Shown here: one piece after another, positions 25,402 to 34,175 of the stretch
Position numbering within the stretch: the stretch's first letter is position 1
How the letters are laid out: every line of letters begins with the position of its first letter
Source: an uncultured Opitutia bacterium
GTDB taxonomy: Bacteria > Verrucomicrobiota > Verrucomicrobiia > Opitutales > Opitutaceae
Direction of reading: 5' to 3'
DNA: 64,000 bases
Assembly: GCA_903862955.1 (NCBI GenBank)
Contig: CAIPAH010000024.1
Span: 124,001 to 188,000 of the forward strand
Notes under the pieces: generated by a model
What the model saw: only the letters and a program-made list of their open reading frames with translations
Told to the model about the DNA's origin: nothing
Databases searched by the model: none
Program-made: the position numbers and the translations under genes

Positions 25402-28400
25402 TTAGGCAGCGGGCGCGGGAGCCAGTCCGAGCTCCTTCAGGAATGTCGCCCAGCGCGGATCCGAATGGAGATTGTTGAGCATCGGATCGACCTGCAGGCC
25501 GATGATGCCGCCATCCCGCTGCCGGCGGGCCCGGGCGAGCCACTCGAAGGCGGCATCCTTTTCGCCGCGATAGGCGTAAACCGCGGCGATCTGATACGCG
25601 GCCGTGTCGGCATACTGGGCGACTAACCGGGCCAGGGTGGCATCTGACTCCGCCTTGCGGTGCTGCCCCCATTGGGCGGCCGCCACGATGAGCAACTCCG
25701 CCCACTCCCCCGCGTCGCCTTTCGCAGCCTTGGCGGCGTCTTCATAACGGCCCCGGAGCAGGTAGGCCAACCCGAGGCCCGCGTGGGCCCACGGCGCGTC
25801 GGGATTCAGCTCCAGCACCCGCGGATATTCCGCCTCGGCCTCGGCCAGCCGGCCCGTGGACGCGAATTGGTAGGCGAGGAAGGACCGCGCCCTCGAATTC
25901 ACCGGATCAACGTTGACCGCCTGCTGGTAGAGCGCCGTGCCCTGCGCGTTGTCGCCCAAGGCGCAGGCCAGGTTGCCCGCCGAGATGAGCAACGCGGGAT
26001 CCGCCGGCGCCAGCGCCCGGGCGGCCCGGAGCGACTCGCCCGCCCCCTTCCAATCAAAGTCGAGGTTCAGCTGGATCTCCGACTTGACCAGCAGGCTCTC
26101 CGCCGAGCCGGGCTCGAGCGCCTGCGCCCGGTCCACGGCCACCCGGGCCTTGGCCAGATGATCCTCAAATCCCGCCCGCTGAATGTCCGTGGAAAATTCA
26201 CAATACCAGATGTGCGTTCGCGCCAGACCCGCCCACGCGAGTGCGAAATCAGGATCCAGTTCCACCGCCCGCTGGAAAAACCCGAGCGCCTGGTCGATGT
26301 TCTTTTCCGAATGCCGGTTCACGAAATACCGGCCCTGCAGGTATTGCTGGTAGGCCTCCGGCACGCGTGTCCCACCCTTCACCGCGGCCTTGACGGCAGC
26401 GCTCTCCCCGTCGACGAGCTGGCCGCGCAGTTCACCCACGATCGCGAGCGCGAGCTGTTCCTGCAGCGCGAAGACGTCCTTCAGTTCGCGCGTGTAGCTC
26501 TCGGACCAGCGTTCCTCGCCGGTCGCGGCGCGGCTCAGGTGAACCGTGATACGCACCGTGTTGCCCGCCTTGCGGACGCTGCCCTCCACCACGTTGGCCA
26601 CGCCGAGTTTCTCCCCGATCTCCTGCGCGGTCGCGTTGCGGCCCTTGAATGAAAACGCCGACGTCCGCGCCGCCACGTGCAGCCCCGGCACTTTCTGCAG
26701 GACGGTCAGCAGCTCCTCGCTGATGCCGTCGGAGAAATACTCGTTCTCCTTGTCGTCGGAGAGATTGGCAAACGCCAGCACGGCGACGGACTTGGGATCC
26801 GGGTCGGTCGCAGCCGCCGCCGGCGCACCCGCGCCGCCGGCGTCCTCCCGCTCTAGTCGTTCCGCCTCGGCCAGCAGCCGGGCAAACTCGGGCTCCTCGC
26901 GGAGGGATTTCAAATCGGGGTCGTAGCGCAGGTCCGCCACCGGAAACATGACGGCGTGGCGCTGCGACTTGAGGGCGCGTTCGATGATGCCCAACGCCTC
27001 GGCGTGCTCACCCAGCGCCACACAGGCGTGGAAATACGCGCTGGCATCGCCCCCGTTGCCCTTGGCCGCCTGCCGCATCTGCCGGACGGCCGTGAACAAC
27101 TGGCGGGCGGCGGTGACATCACCGAGCTTGGCCAACAGCTCCAACCGCCCGCTGAGGAGATCGAGATTGGTCGGCGCGTCGACCAGGCGGGCGTCCACGA
27201 GTTTCAGCGCCGCGCGCCACTCGATGGCGGCGGCGTCGCGCCGTCCGGAAGAGGCCAGGGAGTTGCCCGCCAGCAGTCCCTTCGGTCCGTGGAACCAGCT
27301 GTCGTTGATCCAGTCGCGCGGGAACGCGTTCAGCAGGGCGAGCGCCTGGTCGTGCTCGCCGCGATACGTGTAAATCAGCCAGCCGAAGAAGCAGCCGCGA
27401 TCATCCTGCAGCGTGGACGAGGGGAGCTCCTCGATCAGGCGCTTCGACTTGTCCAGGTCGCCGTCGACCACCAGCGCCAGGTAAGCCGCAAGCAACCGCG
27501 CGCTGGTGAACGGCTCCTGGGCCAGGGCCGCGGTGATCGTGGCGTCCGCCTCCCTGACCCGGCCCATGAACCAGAGCGCCAGGCTCTTGCTGTAGAGGGC
27601 CAGCGGATCCCCGCCCGGCAACGCGTTGGCGCGATCGTAGAGTTCGAGGATTTCCTTTTCGCTGCCCGGCAGGTTGCGCAGCGTCGCCGCGAGTTCCCGG
27701 ATCAGCCGCTTGTCGTCGGGCCGCTCCTTCAGCAGGGCGCGCAGCGCCTGTTCCCGCTCCCGGTTATCCTTGACGCTCGTGCTGGTGAAGAGCGACGCCG
27801 CGGCGAAGCGGGCCTCATACGAGGTGGGATCGAGACGGAGGGCACGCTGGATCGCCACGCGCGCGAGCTCCCGACGCTCGTGGCCGGGATCCCAGCCCCG
27901 GGCGGCGTAGCGTTCATGGAGATAGGCATAGGCCGCCCAGACCTCGGCGTCGTCCGGGGACTTCGCGGCAGCCTGTTTCAAGATTTCCTCGGCCAGCACG
28001 AAGTCGTCCCGGCCGGAGTCCAGCGCGAGAAATATCTGCTGGGCCTTGGCCACGAGCCGGCGCGCCTCCGAGGGCCCGGCCGGCGCCGGCGCACTTGCCG
28101 CGGGCACGGCCGGGGGCGTCTCCCTCGCCGGGGGCTGACGCCACATCGGCTTCAGCAGGTAAAGCACGGCAAAGCCCAGGCCCACGAGCGTCCACGCCAC
28201 GCGCGTCCAGCCGCCGCGGCGGACCCGCGGGCGGCCGACCTTGGGGGCCGACTCCGCCTTGCCCGCATCGGCGGCCCACTCGTTGCGCAGGAGCTTCGCC
28301 ACGCGCGCGGCGAGCTCCGTCGGGGTCTCGTCGAGGCGGAGGCGCGTCCATTGCACCTCGCGGAACTTGTCCGGGACGCGCGCCGCGGCGTTGGGCACGT

Positions 28401-28713
28401 CGTCGATGATGATCGGGAACAGGAAGGCCGCGTCCTCCGCCATCAGGTGCGACCGGTCCACCGCCAGCTTCCATTCCAGGCGGAAATAGCCCTCCCCCCG
28501 TGCCTGCGTGTTGGCCGAGATGATCGGCACGAAGAGCGCGCACTCCTTGATCTGCCGCCGGATCTTCGCGTCCCACGCATCGCCGCCCCGCAGCTCGCTC
28601 TGGTCGAACCACACCTCCACGCCGGTCGCGCGGAGTGCGTCGCAAATCTGCTTTGCCGCCTCGGCATCCTGCGACGCGTAGGAAAGGAAGACGGCTTTGG
28701 CTGAATCGCTCAT
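25402..28713 (-). CDS. TIR-TM-TPR-TolB-like-TPR protein
   Basis: The 1103-residue protein has an N-terminal TIR domain (about 6-143). Visible parts are VFLSYASQDAEAA, the BB-loop-like VEVWFDQSELRGGDAWD, and GYFRLEW with Glu80 at the site that is catalytic in TIR NADases. A single membrane helix lies at about 172-188. Helical repeats fill about 215-620. A TolB-like N-terminal (FlgO-type) domain follows at about 641-760 (SVAVLAFANLSDD, YFSDGISEELL, VVEGSVRKAGN), and further TPRs at about 790-1090. If the TIR domain is cytoplasmic, the rest would be periplasmic. This is the last gene of a six-gene operon, 17 bases after the previous stop. It is the largest of four paralogues. Confidence 0.88.
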   Translation of the reverse strand: MSDSAKAVFLSYASQDAEAAKQICDALRATGVEVWFDQSELRGGDAWDAKIRRQIKECALFVPIISANTQARGEGYFRLEWKLAVDRSHLMAEDAAFLFPIIIDDVPNAAARVPDKFREVQWTRLRLDETPTELAARVAKLLRNEWAADAGKAESAPKVGRPRVRRGGWTRVAWTLVGLGFAVLYLLKPMWRQPPARETPPAVPAASAPAPAGPSEARRLVAKAQQIFLALDSGRDDFVLAEEILKQAAAKSPDDAEVWAAYAYLHERYAARGWDPGHERRELARVAIQRALRLDPTSYEARFAAASLFTSTSVKDNREREQALRALLKERPDDKRLIRELAATLRNLPGSEKEILELYDRANALPGGDPLALYSKSLALWFMGRVREADATITAALAQEPFTSARLLAAYLALVVDGDLDKSKRLIEELPSSTLQDDRGCFFGWLIYTYRGEHDQALALLNAFPRDWINDSWFHGPKGLLAGNSLASSGRRDAAAIEWRAALKLVDARLVDAPTNLDLLSGRLELLAKLGDVTAARQLFTAVRQMRQAAKGNGGDASAYFHACVALGEHAEALGIIERALKSQRHAVMFPVADLRYDPDLKSLREEPEFARLLAEAERLEREDAGGAGAPAAAATDPDPKSVAVLAFANLSDDKENEYFSDGISEELLTVLQKVPGLHVAARTSAFSFKGRNATAQEIGEKLGVANVVEGSVRKAGNTVRITVHLSRAATGEERWSESYTRELKDVFALQEQLALAIVGELRGQLVDGESAAVKAAVKGGTRVPEAYQQYLQGRYFVNRHSEKNIDQALGFFQRAVELDPDFALAWAGLARTHIWYCEFSTDIQRAGFEDHLAKARVAVDRAQALEPGSAESLLVKSEIQLNLDFDWKGAGESLRAARALAPADPALLISAGNLACALGDNAQGTALYQQAVNVDPVNSRARSFLAYQFASTGRLAEAEAEYPRVLELNPDAPWAHAGLGLAYLLRGRYEDAAKAAKGDAGEWAELLIVAAAQWGQHRKAESDATLARLVAQYADTAAYQIAAVYAYRGEKDAAFEWLARARRQRDGGIIGLQVDPMLNNLHSDPRWATFLKELGLAPAPAA

Positions 28714-28730
28714 CGCGTCGGAGGTCGCTT

Positions 28731-30644
28731 TCAGCCCTCGGCCGGGCCGAATTTTGGAGTGAGCCAGGTCAGCTGGTCATCGGCCAGGTTCATCTTGCGC
28801 AGGAACGGCTCCCAGCGGGCGTCGCGGCGCAGGCTGTCGAGGAGCGGGTCACACTTCGTCAGGCACATCCCGGAGTCGCGCTGCTCGAAAGCCTTCTCCA
28901 ACCAGGCGAAGCCCGCGTCCACTTCCCCGCGGAAGGCATGCACCTGCGCCACTTGGAAGGCCGCGTGGCCGCCGTGCTGCGCCTTCAGCGCCTCCAGTTC
29001 CACTTCGGACTCGGCCGCCCGGCCCTGGGCATGGCGGGTCATGGCCAGGTTCGTCGAGCGGGACCAGCCCACCGGCATGGCCTCGGCGGTCATCGCGGCG
29101 GCATCCACGCGGCCTTGCAGCAACTGGGCGATGCCGAGAAACGACCGGCTGCGCGTCCCCAGCGGGCTGAGCGCAAGGACCTGCTCCGCCGCCTTCTCCA
29201 TTTCCGCGTACCGGCGGGCGTACGACAGGCTTCGAATCACGGTGTAGCCGGAAAAGTAGTTGATCGGGTCCAGCGCCGCCGCCTGGCGGGACAGGGCAAT
29301 GGCCCGCCCAAACCGGCCCGTCATGCCCGCCAGATGGGCCTGCAGGCTCACGGCGTCCACGTCGCCGGGGGCCAGCTCAACCGCGCGCTCCAGCTCCGCT
29401 GCCGCGCGCGGCCAGTCCCAGTCATACAACAGCAGGACAAACGCGAGGGCCACGTGGCCCTTGGCCAGCCCGGGGTCCAGCTCGATGGCCTTCGCCGCCG
29501 CCTCGCGGGCAAGCTTGTTGCCGAGATCGACGGCTTGGACGCCGGAGCCGGCCGCCAGCCCGTAGGCCATTGCGAGCCAGGCCCAGGTCAGCGCCGAATC
29601 CGGATCAATCGCCAGCGACTCCTTGTAACAGGCGATCGCCTTCACCGGATCATCCAGGCCTTCCCGGTTGAACGCCGCCCGGCCTTCCAGGAACAGCCGG
29701 TAGGCGGCCGGGTTGACCTCGCGGACCACCCCGGCCGGGGCACTCAGCTTGAGCGAGAGGTTCTTTGCCACCAGACCCGCAATCTCGTCCTGCACCGCGA
29801 AGATGTCCTTCAGGTCGCGCGTGAACGTGTCCGACCACACGTGGAAGCCGTCCGCCGCCTTGATGAGCTGCGCGGTGATCCGCACCCGTTCGCCGGACTT
29901 GCGCACGCTGCCCTCGACGACATACGCCACGCCGAGTTGCCGCGCGATCTCGGCGACGGGCGTGTCCTTCTTCTTGAAATGAAACGCCGAGGTGCGCGCG
30001 GTGACCTTCAGGCCCGGCACCCGGACCAGCACGTTGATCAATTCCTCGCTGATGCCGTCGGAAAAAAATTCGTTCTCCGCGTCGTTGCTGAGGTTCGCGA
30101 AGGCCAGCACCGCGACCGACTTGACGTCAACCGCCGCCGGCGTGGCAGTCACAGGAGCACGGGCCTCCCGGCCCGTGACCTCCAACCCCAATGGCCGGGG
30201 AACCCGTGCTCCATCCTCCCCCGCCAGCAGCCGCCGCACATGCTCCGCCACCGCGGCGGACGTCTCGCCACCGGGCAGGCGGGTCCATTGCACGGCGAGG
30301 AAGGAGTCGGGGACGTCCGCGCCGGCATCCGGCGTCTGGTCCACGCACACGGGAAAAACAAACGCCCGGTTGCGGCCCATCAGGTGCGTGCGCTGGTCGG
30401 CGAGCCGCCACTCCAGCCGGAAATACCCTTCCGCCCGCGCCTGCGTGCTCGCCGAGATGATCGGCATGAAGAGCGCGCATTCCTTCACCTGCCGGCGGAT
30501 CTTCTGGTCCCACGCATCGCCGCCGCGCAGCTCGCTCTGGTCAAACCACACCTCGACGCCCGCGACCCGCAGTGCGTCACAAATGCGCCGGGCCGCGCCC
30601 GCGTCCTGCGAGGCATACGAGAGGAAAACAGCCTTATCGGTCAT
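28731..30644 (-). CDS. TIR-TolB-like-TPR protein without membrane helix
   Basis: The 637-residue protein has a TIR domain (about 3-140) with VFLSYASQDAGAA, VEVWFDQSELRGGDAWD and GYFRLEW (Glu78). A short linker (about 143-170) follows, then a TolB-like domain (about 174-295: SVAVLAFANLSND, FFSDGISEELI, YVVEGSVRKSG). TPRs run from about 310 to the end. Unlike its paralogues it has no membrane segment between TIR and TolB-like parts; the linker is instead encoded by a palindromic repeat (30154-30212). It is probably soluble. It is the fifth gene in the operon, 9 bases after the previous stop. The TIR domain is closely similar to that of the next gene, suggesting tandem duplication. Confidence 0.88.
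   Translation of the reverse strand: MTDKAVFLSYASQDAGAARRICDALRVAGVEVWFDQSELRGGDAWDQKIRRQVKECALFMPIISASTQARAEGYFRLEWRLADQRTHLMGRNRAFVFPVCVDQTPDAGADVPDSFLAVQWTRLPGGETSAAVAEHVRRLLAGEDGARVPRPLGLEVTGREARAPVTATPAAVDVKSVAVLAFANLSNDAENEFFSDGISEELINVLVRVPGLKVTARTSAFHFKKKDTPVAEIARQLGVAYVVEGSVRKSGERVRITAQLIKAADGFHVWSDTFTRDLKDIFAVQDEIAGLVAKNLSLKLSAPAGVVREVNPAAYRLFLEGRAAFNREGLDDPVKAIACYKESLAIDPDSALTWAWLAMAYGLAAGSGVQAVDLGNKLAREAAAKAIELDPGLAKGHVALAFVLLLYDWDWPRAAAELERAVELAPGDVDAVSLQAHLAGMTGRFGRAIALSRQAAALDPINYFSGYTVIRSLSYARRYAEMEKAAEQVLALSPLGTRSRSFLGIAQLLQGRVDAAAMTAEAMPVGWSRSTNLAMTRHAQGRAAESEVELEALKAQHGGHAAFQVAQVHAFRGEVDAGFAWLEKAFEQRDSGMCLTKCDPLLDSLRRDARWEPFLRKMNLADDQLTWLTPKFGPAEG
30154..30212. repeat. REP-like palindrome inside a coding sequence
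   Basis: The outer arms 30154-30163 (ggagcacggg) and 30203-30212 (cccgtgctcc) are exact complements. The symmetry continues inward with gaps, so arms of about 20 bases match at about 17 positions. The element is in frame within the TIR-TolB-TPR gene. It encodes about 20 residues of the linker (GARVPRPLGL to TGREARAP). Confidence 0.8.
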
Positions 30645-30653
30645 GTCCGCAGC

Positions 30654-31796
30654 TCAGTTTGATTCCGCCGGCCCCACGGTGAACCCCAGCGCGCGTTCCA
30701 CCGACGCGCGCAGCTCCTGGCCCGTCAGCGGATTCCGGAACGTCGCGCGATCGAGCGGCACGCGCCACGGCTCCAGCCGGCCCACCAGCACGGGGAAACG
30801 ATTGACGGCCTCCGCCCGCCATTTCGCGGCCGCGCCGTCCACCTCCCAGGAATGCCGGGAGTAAATGATGAACTTCGTATCGGGATTCATTGTCCCGACA
30901 TAGCCGAGGAAGGCCACGAGCTTGTTGTCTGCCAGCGGGTAGATGTCGTCCGCCATGCTGTCCGGAAAGGTATAAAACGCCGAGCGGTGGATCACGATCA
31001 ACGCCGGGTGCTCTTTCACGACTTCTGCTTCCCGCTTCCACGTGGAGCTCGTGGCCTCCTTCATCAGCGTCACCGGCAGGTCCCGCAGGACTTCCGTGAT
31101 GTCGTCGGCGTTCGTGCCCCCGCTCTTGAGCGTCACCGGGTCATACACGCGGTTGGGATAGGAGGAATCCATCAGCACGATGACCGGCGCCCCCGCCGTT
31201 CCGGGCGCATGGGGGTGGCGTGTCTTCCAGATCGCCACGGCGGCGACTATGATCGTAGTCGCGACCACCAGGGCCCACAGGCTCTTGGGTGCCGGCCGCG
31301 GCCGCGCGGAATCACCGCGGCCGGTCGCGGGCTTCCGGCCGTCAGTGGCGGGACCCGCCAGGGGCGCCGCCAGCAAGCGCTGCACCTGCCGGACGAATTC
31401 CGGCGCCGCCACGCCGTGCGCGGCGCGCGTCCACTGCACTTTCAAGAACTCCTCGGGCACCACGGCGGCGGCCTGGGGCGTGTCATCGATCCCCACCGGC
31501 ACCAAAAATGCCGCCCCGCCCGCCATGTCGTGGGTGCGCTCGACCGCCAGCTTCCACTCGCGGCGGAAATAGCCCTCGCGCCGCGCCTGGGTGTTCGCCG
31601 ACACGATGGGCAGGAACAAGGCGCATTCCCGGATCTGGGTCCGGATCTTCTGGTCCCAGGCATCGCCGCCGCGCAGCTCGTTCTCGTCAAACCACACCTC
31701 AACGCCGAACGCCCGCAGCGCGTCCGCAATCCGCCGCGCCGCGTCCGAGTCCTCGCGCGCGTAACTCAGGAAAACGGCGGGAGTGGAATCGCTCAT
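30654..31796 (-). CDS. TIR-TM protein with an unrecognised C-terminal domain
   Basis: The 380-residue protein has a TIR domain (about 6-145) with VFLSYAREDSDAA, VEVWFDENELRGGDAWD and GYFRREW (Glu80). A polar linker is followed by one membrane helix (about 172-190) and a domain (about 203-375) that I do not recognise. That domain begins VIVLMDSSYPNRVYDP and includes TNADDITEVLRDLPV, PALIVIHRSAFYTF and TKFIIYSRHSWEV. The alternating hydrophobic strands suggest an alpha/beta fold, predicted to be outside the cytoplasm if TIR is inside. The four-base overlap of its ATG with the stop of the upstream TIR gene indicates coupled translation. This is the only TIR paralogue of the cluster without TPRs. 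Confidence 0.85.
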   Translation of the reverse strand: MSDSTPAVFLSYAREDSDAARRIADALRAFGVEVWFDENELRGGDAWDQKIRTQIRECALFLPIVSANTQARREGYFRREWKLAVERTHDMAGGAAFLVPVGIDDTPQAAAVVPEEFLKVQWTRAAHGVAAPEFVRQVQRLLAAPLAGPATDGRKPATGRGDSARPRPAPKSLWALVVATTIIVAAVAIWKTRHPHAPGTAGAPVIVLMDSSYPNRVYDPVTLKSGGTNADDITEVLRDLPVTLMKEATSSTWKREAEVVKEHPALIVIHRSAFYTFPDSMADDIYPLADNKLVAFLGYVGTMNPDTKFIIYSRHSWEVDGAAAKWRAEAVNRFPVLVGRLEPWRVPLDRATFRNPLTGQELRASVERALGFTVGPAESN

Positions 31797-34168
31797 TCGC
31801 GGAACAGCGGGGCATTGTTCTTCTCGTCGTGGACGAGCGCCTCGAAACGCGGATCGCCGTGGAGCGGCCACCAGCCGGGACTGATCCGGGCGTTGTAAAT
31901 GTTCTCCCCGAACGGCGTGCGCAGCGACCGGGCCAGCTCCGCCAGCGCGCGGTCCTTGTCGCCCGTCCACGCCAGCACCTGCGCGTAGTTGACACTCCCC
32001 GGCGGGCCGGCGACGGCATCCTGCGATTCGGGGACGAGGTCCGCCGAGATCTTGGCGCAGCGCAGTGCCTCCGCCTTGTTGCCGAGCAGTGCGTGGGCGT
32101 CGCTCAGGATCCCCCAGGAAGTGGCGGAGGGCTTGCGCTCCACCTCGGCCCGGCCCTCGGGCACGGCTGAGGCGGCCCGCTCCCGCGCGGCGGTTTGGTC
32201 GCCATGCGCCCAGAGGACGAAGGCGACTCCGACATCCTGCGACCAGTGGGGCTCGTTAAAGCCTTCAAAATACCGCAGCTGACGGTTGAGGCGGATGGCG
32301 GTCTCCCAGTCGCCGATGGCGCGCGCCAGGAGCGTGCTGCCGTAGACAAGATCGGGAGTGGGCTTCGGCAGGGAGGCGAACCGAGCGATCAGCTCCTGCG
32401 CCTCCTTCGTGGAACCGCGGGCCGCGATGGGAATGATGGCCAGTTGTCCCTGGTCGTAAGCCGAGTCGGGATAGAGCGCCAGGATCCGGCGCTGCACCAC
32501 CTCCGCCTCGTCGTAAAGGTCCAGACCCATGCACAACTGAAAGAGCGTGCGGGCGTAACGGAGGTTGCGGGGCTCGAGTTCCACGGCGTGCCGCAGCTCC
32601 CTGAGCGCCTCACCCCAGCGGGCTTGGCGGCGGTGGATGAAGCCCAGCGAGCCGGAAACCGCGGCGTCATTGGGCCGCAGCACCGCGAGCCGCTGGTATT
32701 GCTCCGATGCCCGCGTGAAGTCCCGGTAGCCGTAGTAGTAATAGTCGCCCAGCATCTCGATGACCTCGGGATCGTCGGGCGCGAGGCGAACCGCGGTGTC
32801 GATCGCTGTCTTGGCCTGCGCCAGTCGCTCAGCGGAGTGATCGACCTCATCGAAATAAGTCTGCGCATGCGCCGAGCCCAGCTGGGCCCAGGCGTCCGCG
32901 AATTTTGGATCCAGCCGGACGGCCTCCTCGAACAAGGGAATGGACGCGCCCTCGCCGTTCAGTTCGCTCAGGCGGATTTCCCGCGCCTTCGCATACGCGT
33001 CGTAGGCCGCCAAATTCTCCGTCGGCCGGCGGTCGATCAGAGACTTCTCCTGCGGCGTGAGCGCCGCCGACAGCGCGCCGGCAATCGCCTGCGCCAGTTC
33101 GGCCTGGATGGCAAAAATGTCCGTGAGGTCGCGGTCGTAGGCCTTCGCCCAGACGTGCTCGTCAGTGGCGGCGTGGATCAGCTGGCCGGTCACCCGCACC
33201 CGGTTGCCCGAGCGCCGCACGCTGCCCTCCAAAATGTACGCGACGCCCAGCTCCTGCGCGATCTGGCGGATCGATTTGGTCGTGTTGCGGTACTGCATCA
33301 TCGACGTGCGCGAGACGACCCGCAGCTCGCGCACCAGCGCCAGGTTCGTCAGCACGTCCTCCTGCATGCCGTCGGTGAAGAACGCGCTGTCCTTCTCCTC
33401 GCTCATGTTCTCGAACGGCAGCACCGCGATGGACTTCTCCGAGACGGGCGCCGCCGCCGGCGTTGCCGGGACGGTGGGCGCCGCCGGATTGTCCGCAGTG
33501 GCCTTTTCCGCAGTCTTGGCGGCGATCTGCTGCGCCGAGGCGACCAGCGCGGCCACTTCCTGCGGGCTGCGGTGCGGCCGCAGGGCCACCACCGCGACCA
33601 GCCCGAGCACCACGATCGCCAGGCCGATCAGCGAAAATTTCAGCAGCGAGCTGAATGTCGACGGCCGGGCCGCTGCGGCGGCTTCCGGTCGTGCGGCGGC
33701 GTTCGCCTGCGGCGCGCGCGCGGCCGACTGCCGCGGGTTTTCGAGGAGCCGCTTGACCTGCATCACAAACTCGGGCGTCGGCATGCCGGCCGGGAGCCGG
33801 GTCCATTGGAACCGCATGAACTCCCCCGGCACCGTCGCCGCCGACTCCAGCGTGCCGTCGATCACGATCGGCATGACGAAGGCCAGGCCCTCGGCCATGT
33901 CGTGGGTGCGGTCCACGGCGATTTTCCATTCCCGCCGAAAGTAGCCCTCGCCCCGCGACTCGGTCGTCGCGGAGATGATGGGCAGGAAGAGCGCGCAGCT
34001 GCGGATCTGGTTGCGGATTTTAACGTCCCACGTGTCCCCGCCGCGCAGCTCGTTCTGGTCGAACCACACCTCGACGCCGAAGCCCCGCAAGGCATCCGCG
34101 ATCCGGCGCGCCGCCTCCGTGTCCTCACGGGCATAACTCAGGAAGACGGCTTTGGTTGGTTCGCTCAT
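31793..34168 (-). CDS. TIR-TM-TolB-like-TPR protein
   Basis: The 791-residue protein has a TIR domain (about 6-143) with VFLSYAREDTEAA, VEVWFDQNELRGGDTWD and GYFRREW (Glu80). One membrane helix (about 176-196) follows, then an Ala-rich linker and a TolB-like domain (about 244-365: SIAVLPFENMSEEKD, FFTDGMQEDVLTNL, YILEGSVRRSGN). TPRs cover about 370-780. The plan resembles ToxR/CadC-type and adenylate-cyclase proteins, in which a cytoplasmic output domain is tied through one helix to a periplasmic TolB-like/TPR part; here the output is TIR. Spacing to the upstream STAND gene is 7 bases. Ligand and partner are unknown. Confidence 0.88.
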   Translation of the reverse strand: MSEPTKAVFLSYAREDTEAARRIADALRGFGVEVWFDQNELRGGDTWDVKIRNQIRSCALFLPIISATTESRGEGYFRREWKIAVDRTHDMAEGLAFVMPIVIDGTLESAATVPGEFMRFQWTRLPAGMPTPEFVMQVKRLLENPRQSAARAPQANAAARPEAAAAARPSTFSSLLKFSLIGLAIVVLGLVAVVALRPHRSPQEVAALVASAQQIAAKTAEKATADNPAAPTVPATPAAAPVSEKSIAVLPFENMSEEKDSAFFTDGMQEDVLTNLALVRELRVVSRTSMMQYRNTTKSIRQIAQELGVAYILEGSVRRSGNRVRVTGQLIHAATDEHVWAKAYDRDLTDIFAIQAELAQAIAGALSAALTPQEKSLIDRRPTENLAAYDAYAKAREIRLSELNGEGASIPLFEEAVRLDPKFADAWAQLGSAHAQTYFDEVDHSAERLAQAKTAIDTAVRLAPDDPEVIEMLGDYYYYGYRDFTRASEQYQRLAVLRPNDAAVSGSLGFIHRRQARWGEALRELRHAVELEPRNLRYARTLFQLCMGLDLYDEAEVVQRRILALYPDSAYDQGQLAIIPIAARGSTKEAQELIARFASLPKPTPDLVYGSTLLARAIGDWETAIRLNRQLRYFEGFNEPHWSQDVGVAFVLWAHGDQTAARERAASAVPEGRAEVERKPSATSWGILSDAHALLGNKAEALRCAKISADLVPESQDAVAGPPGSVNYAQVLAWTGDKDRALAELARSLRTPFGENIYNARISPGWWPLHGDPRFEALVHDEKNNAPLFRE

Positions 34169-34175
34169 GTTCGAC

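Noticed and set aside
26956-28704. Plus-strand open frame of 582 codons inside the TIR region
   Set aside because: It mirrors the large TIR-TPR gene and has low-complexity Arg/Gln/Gly composition without motifs.
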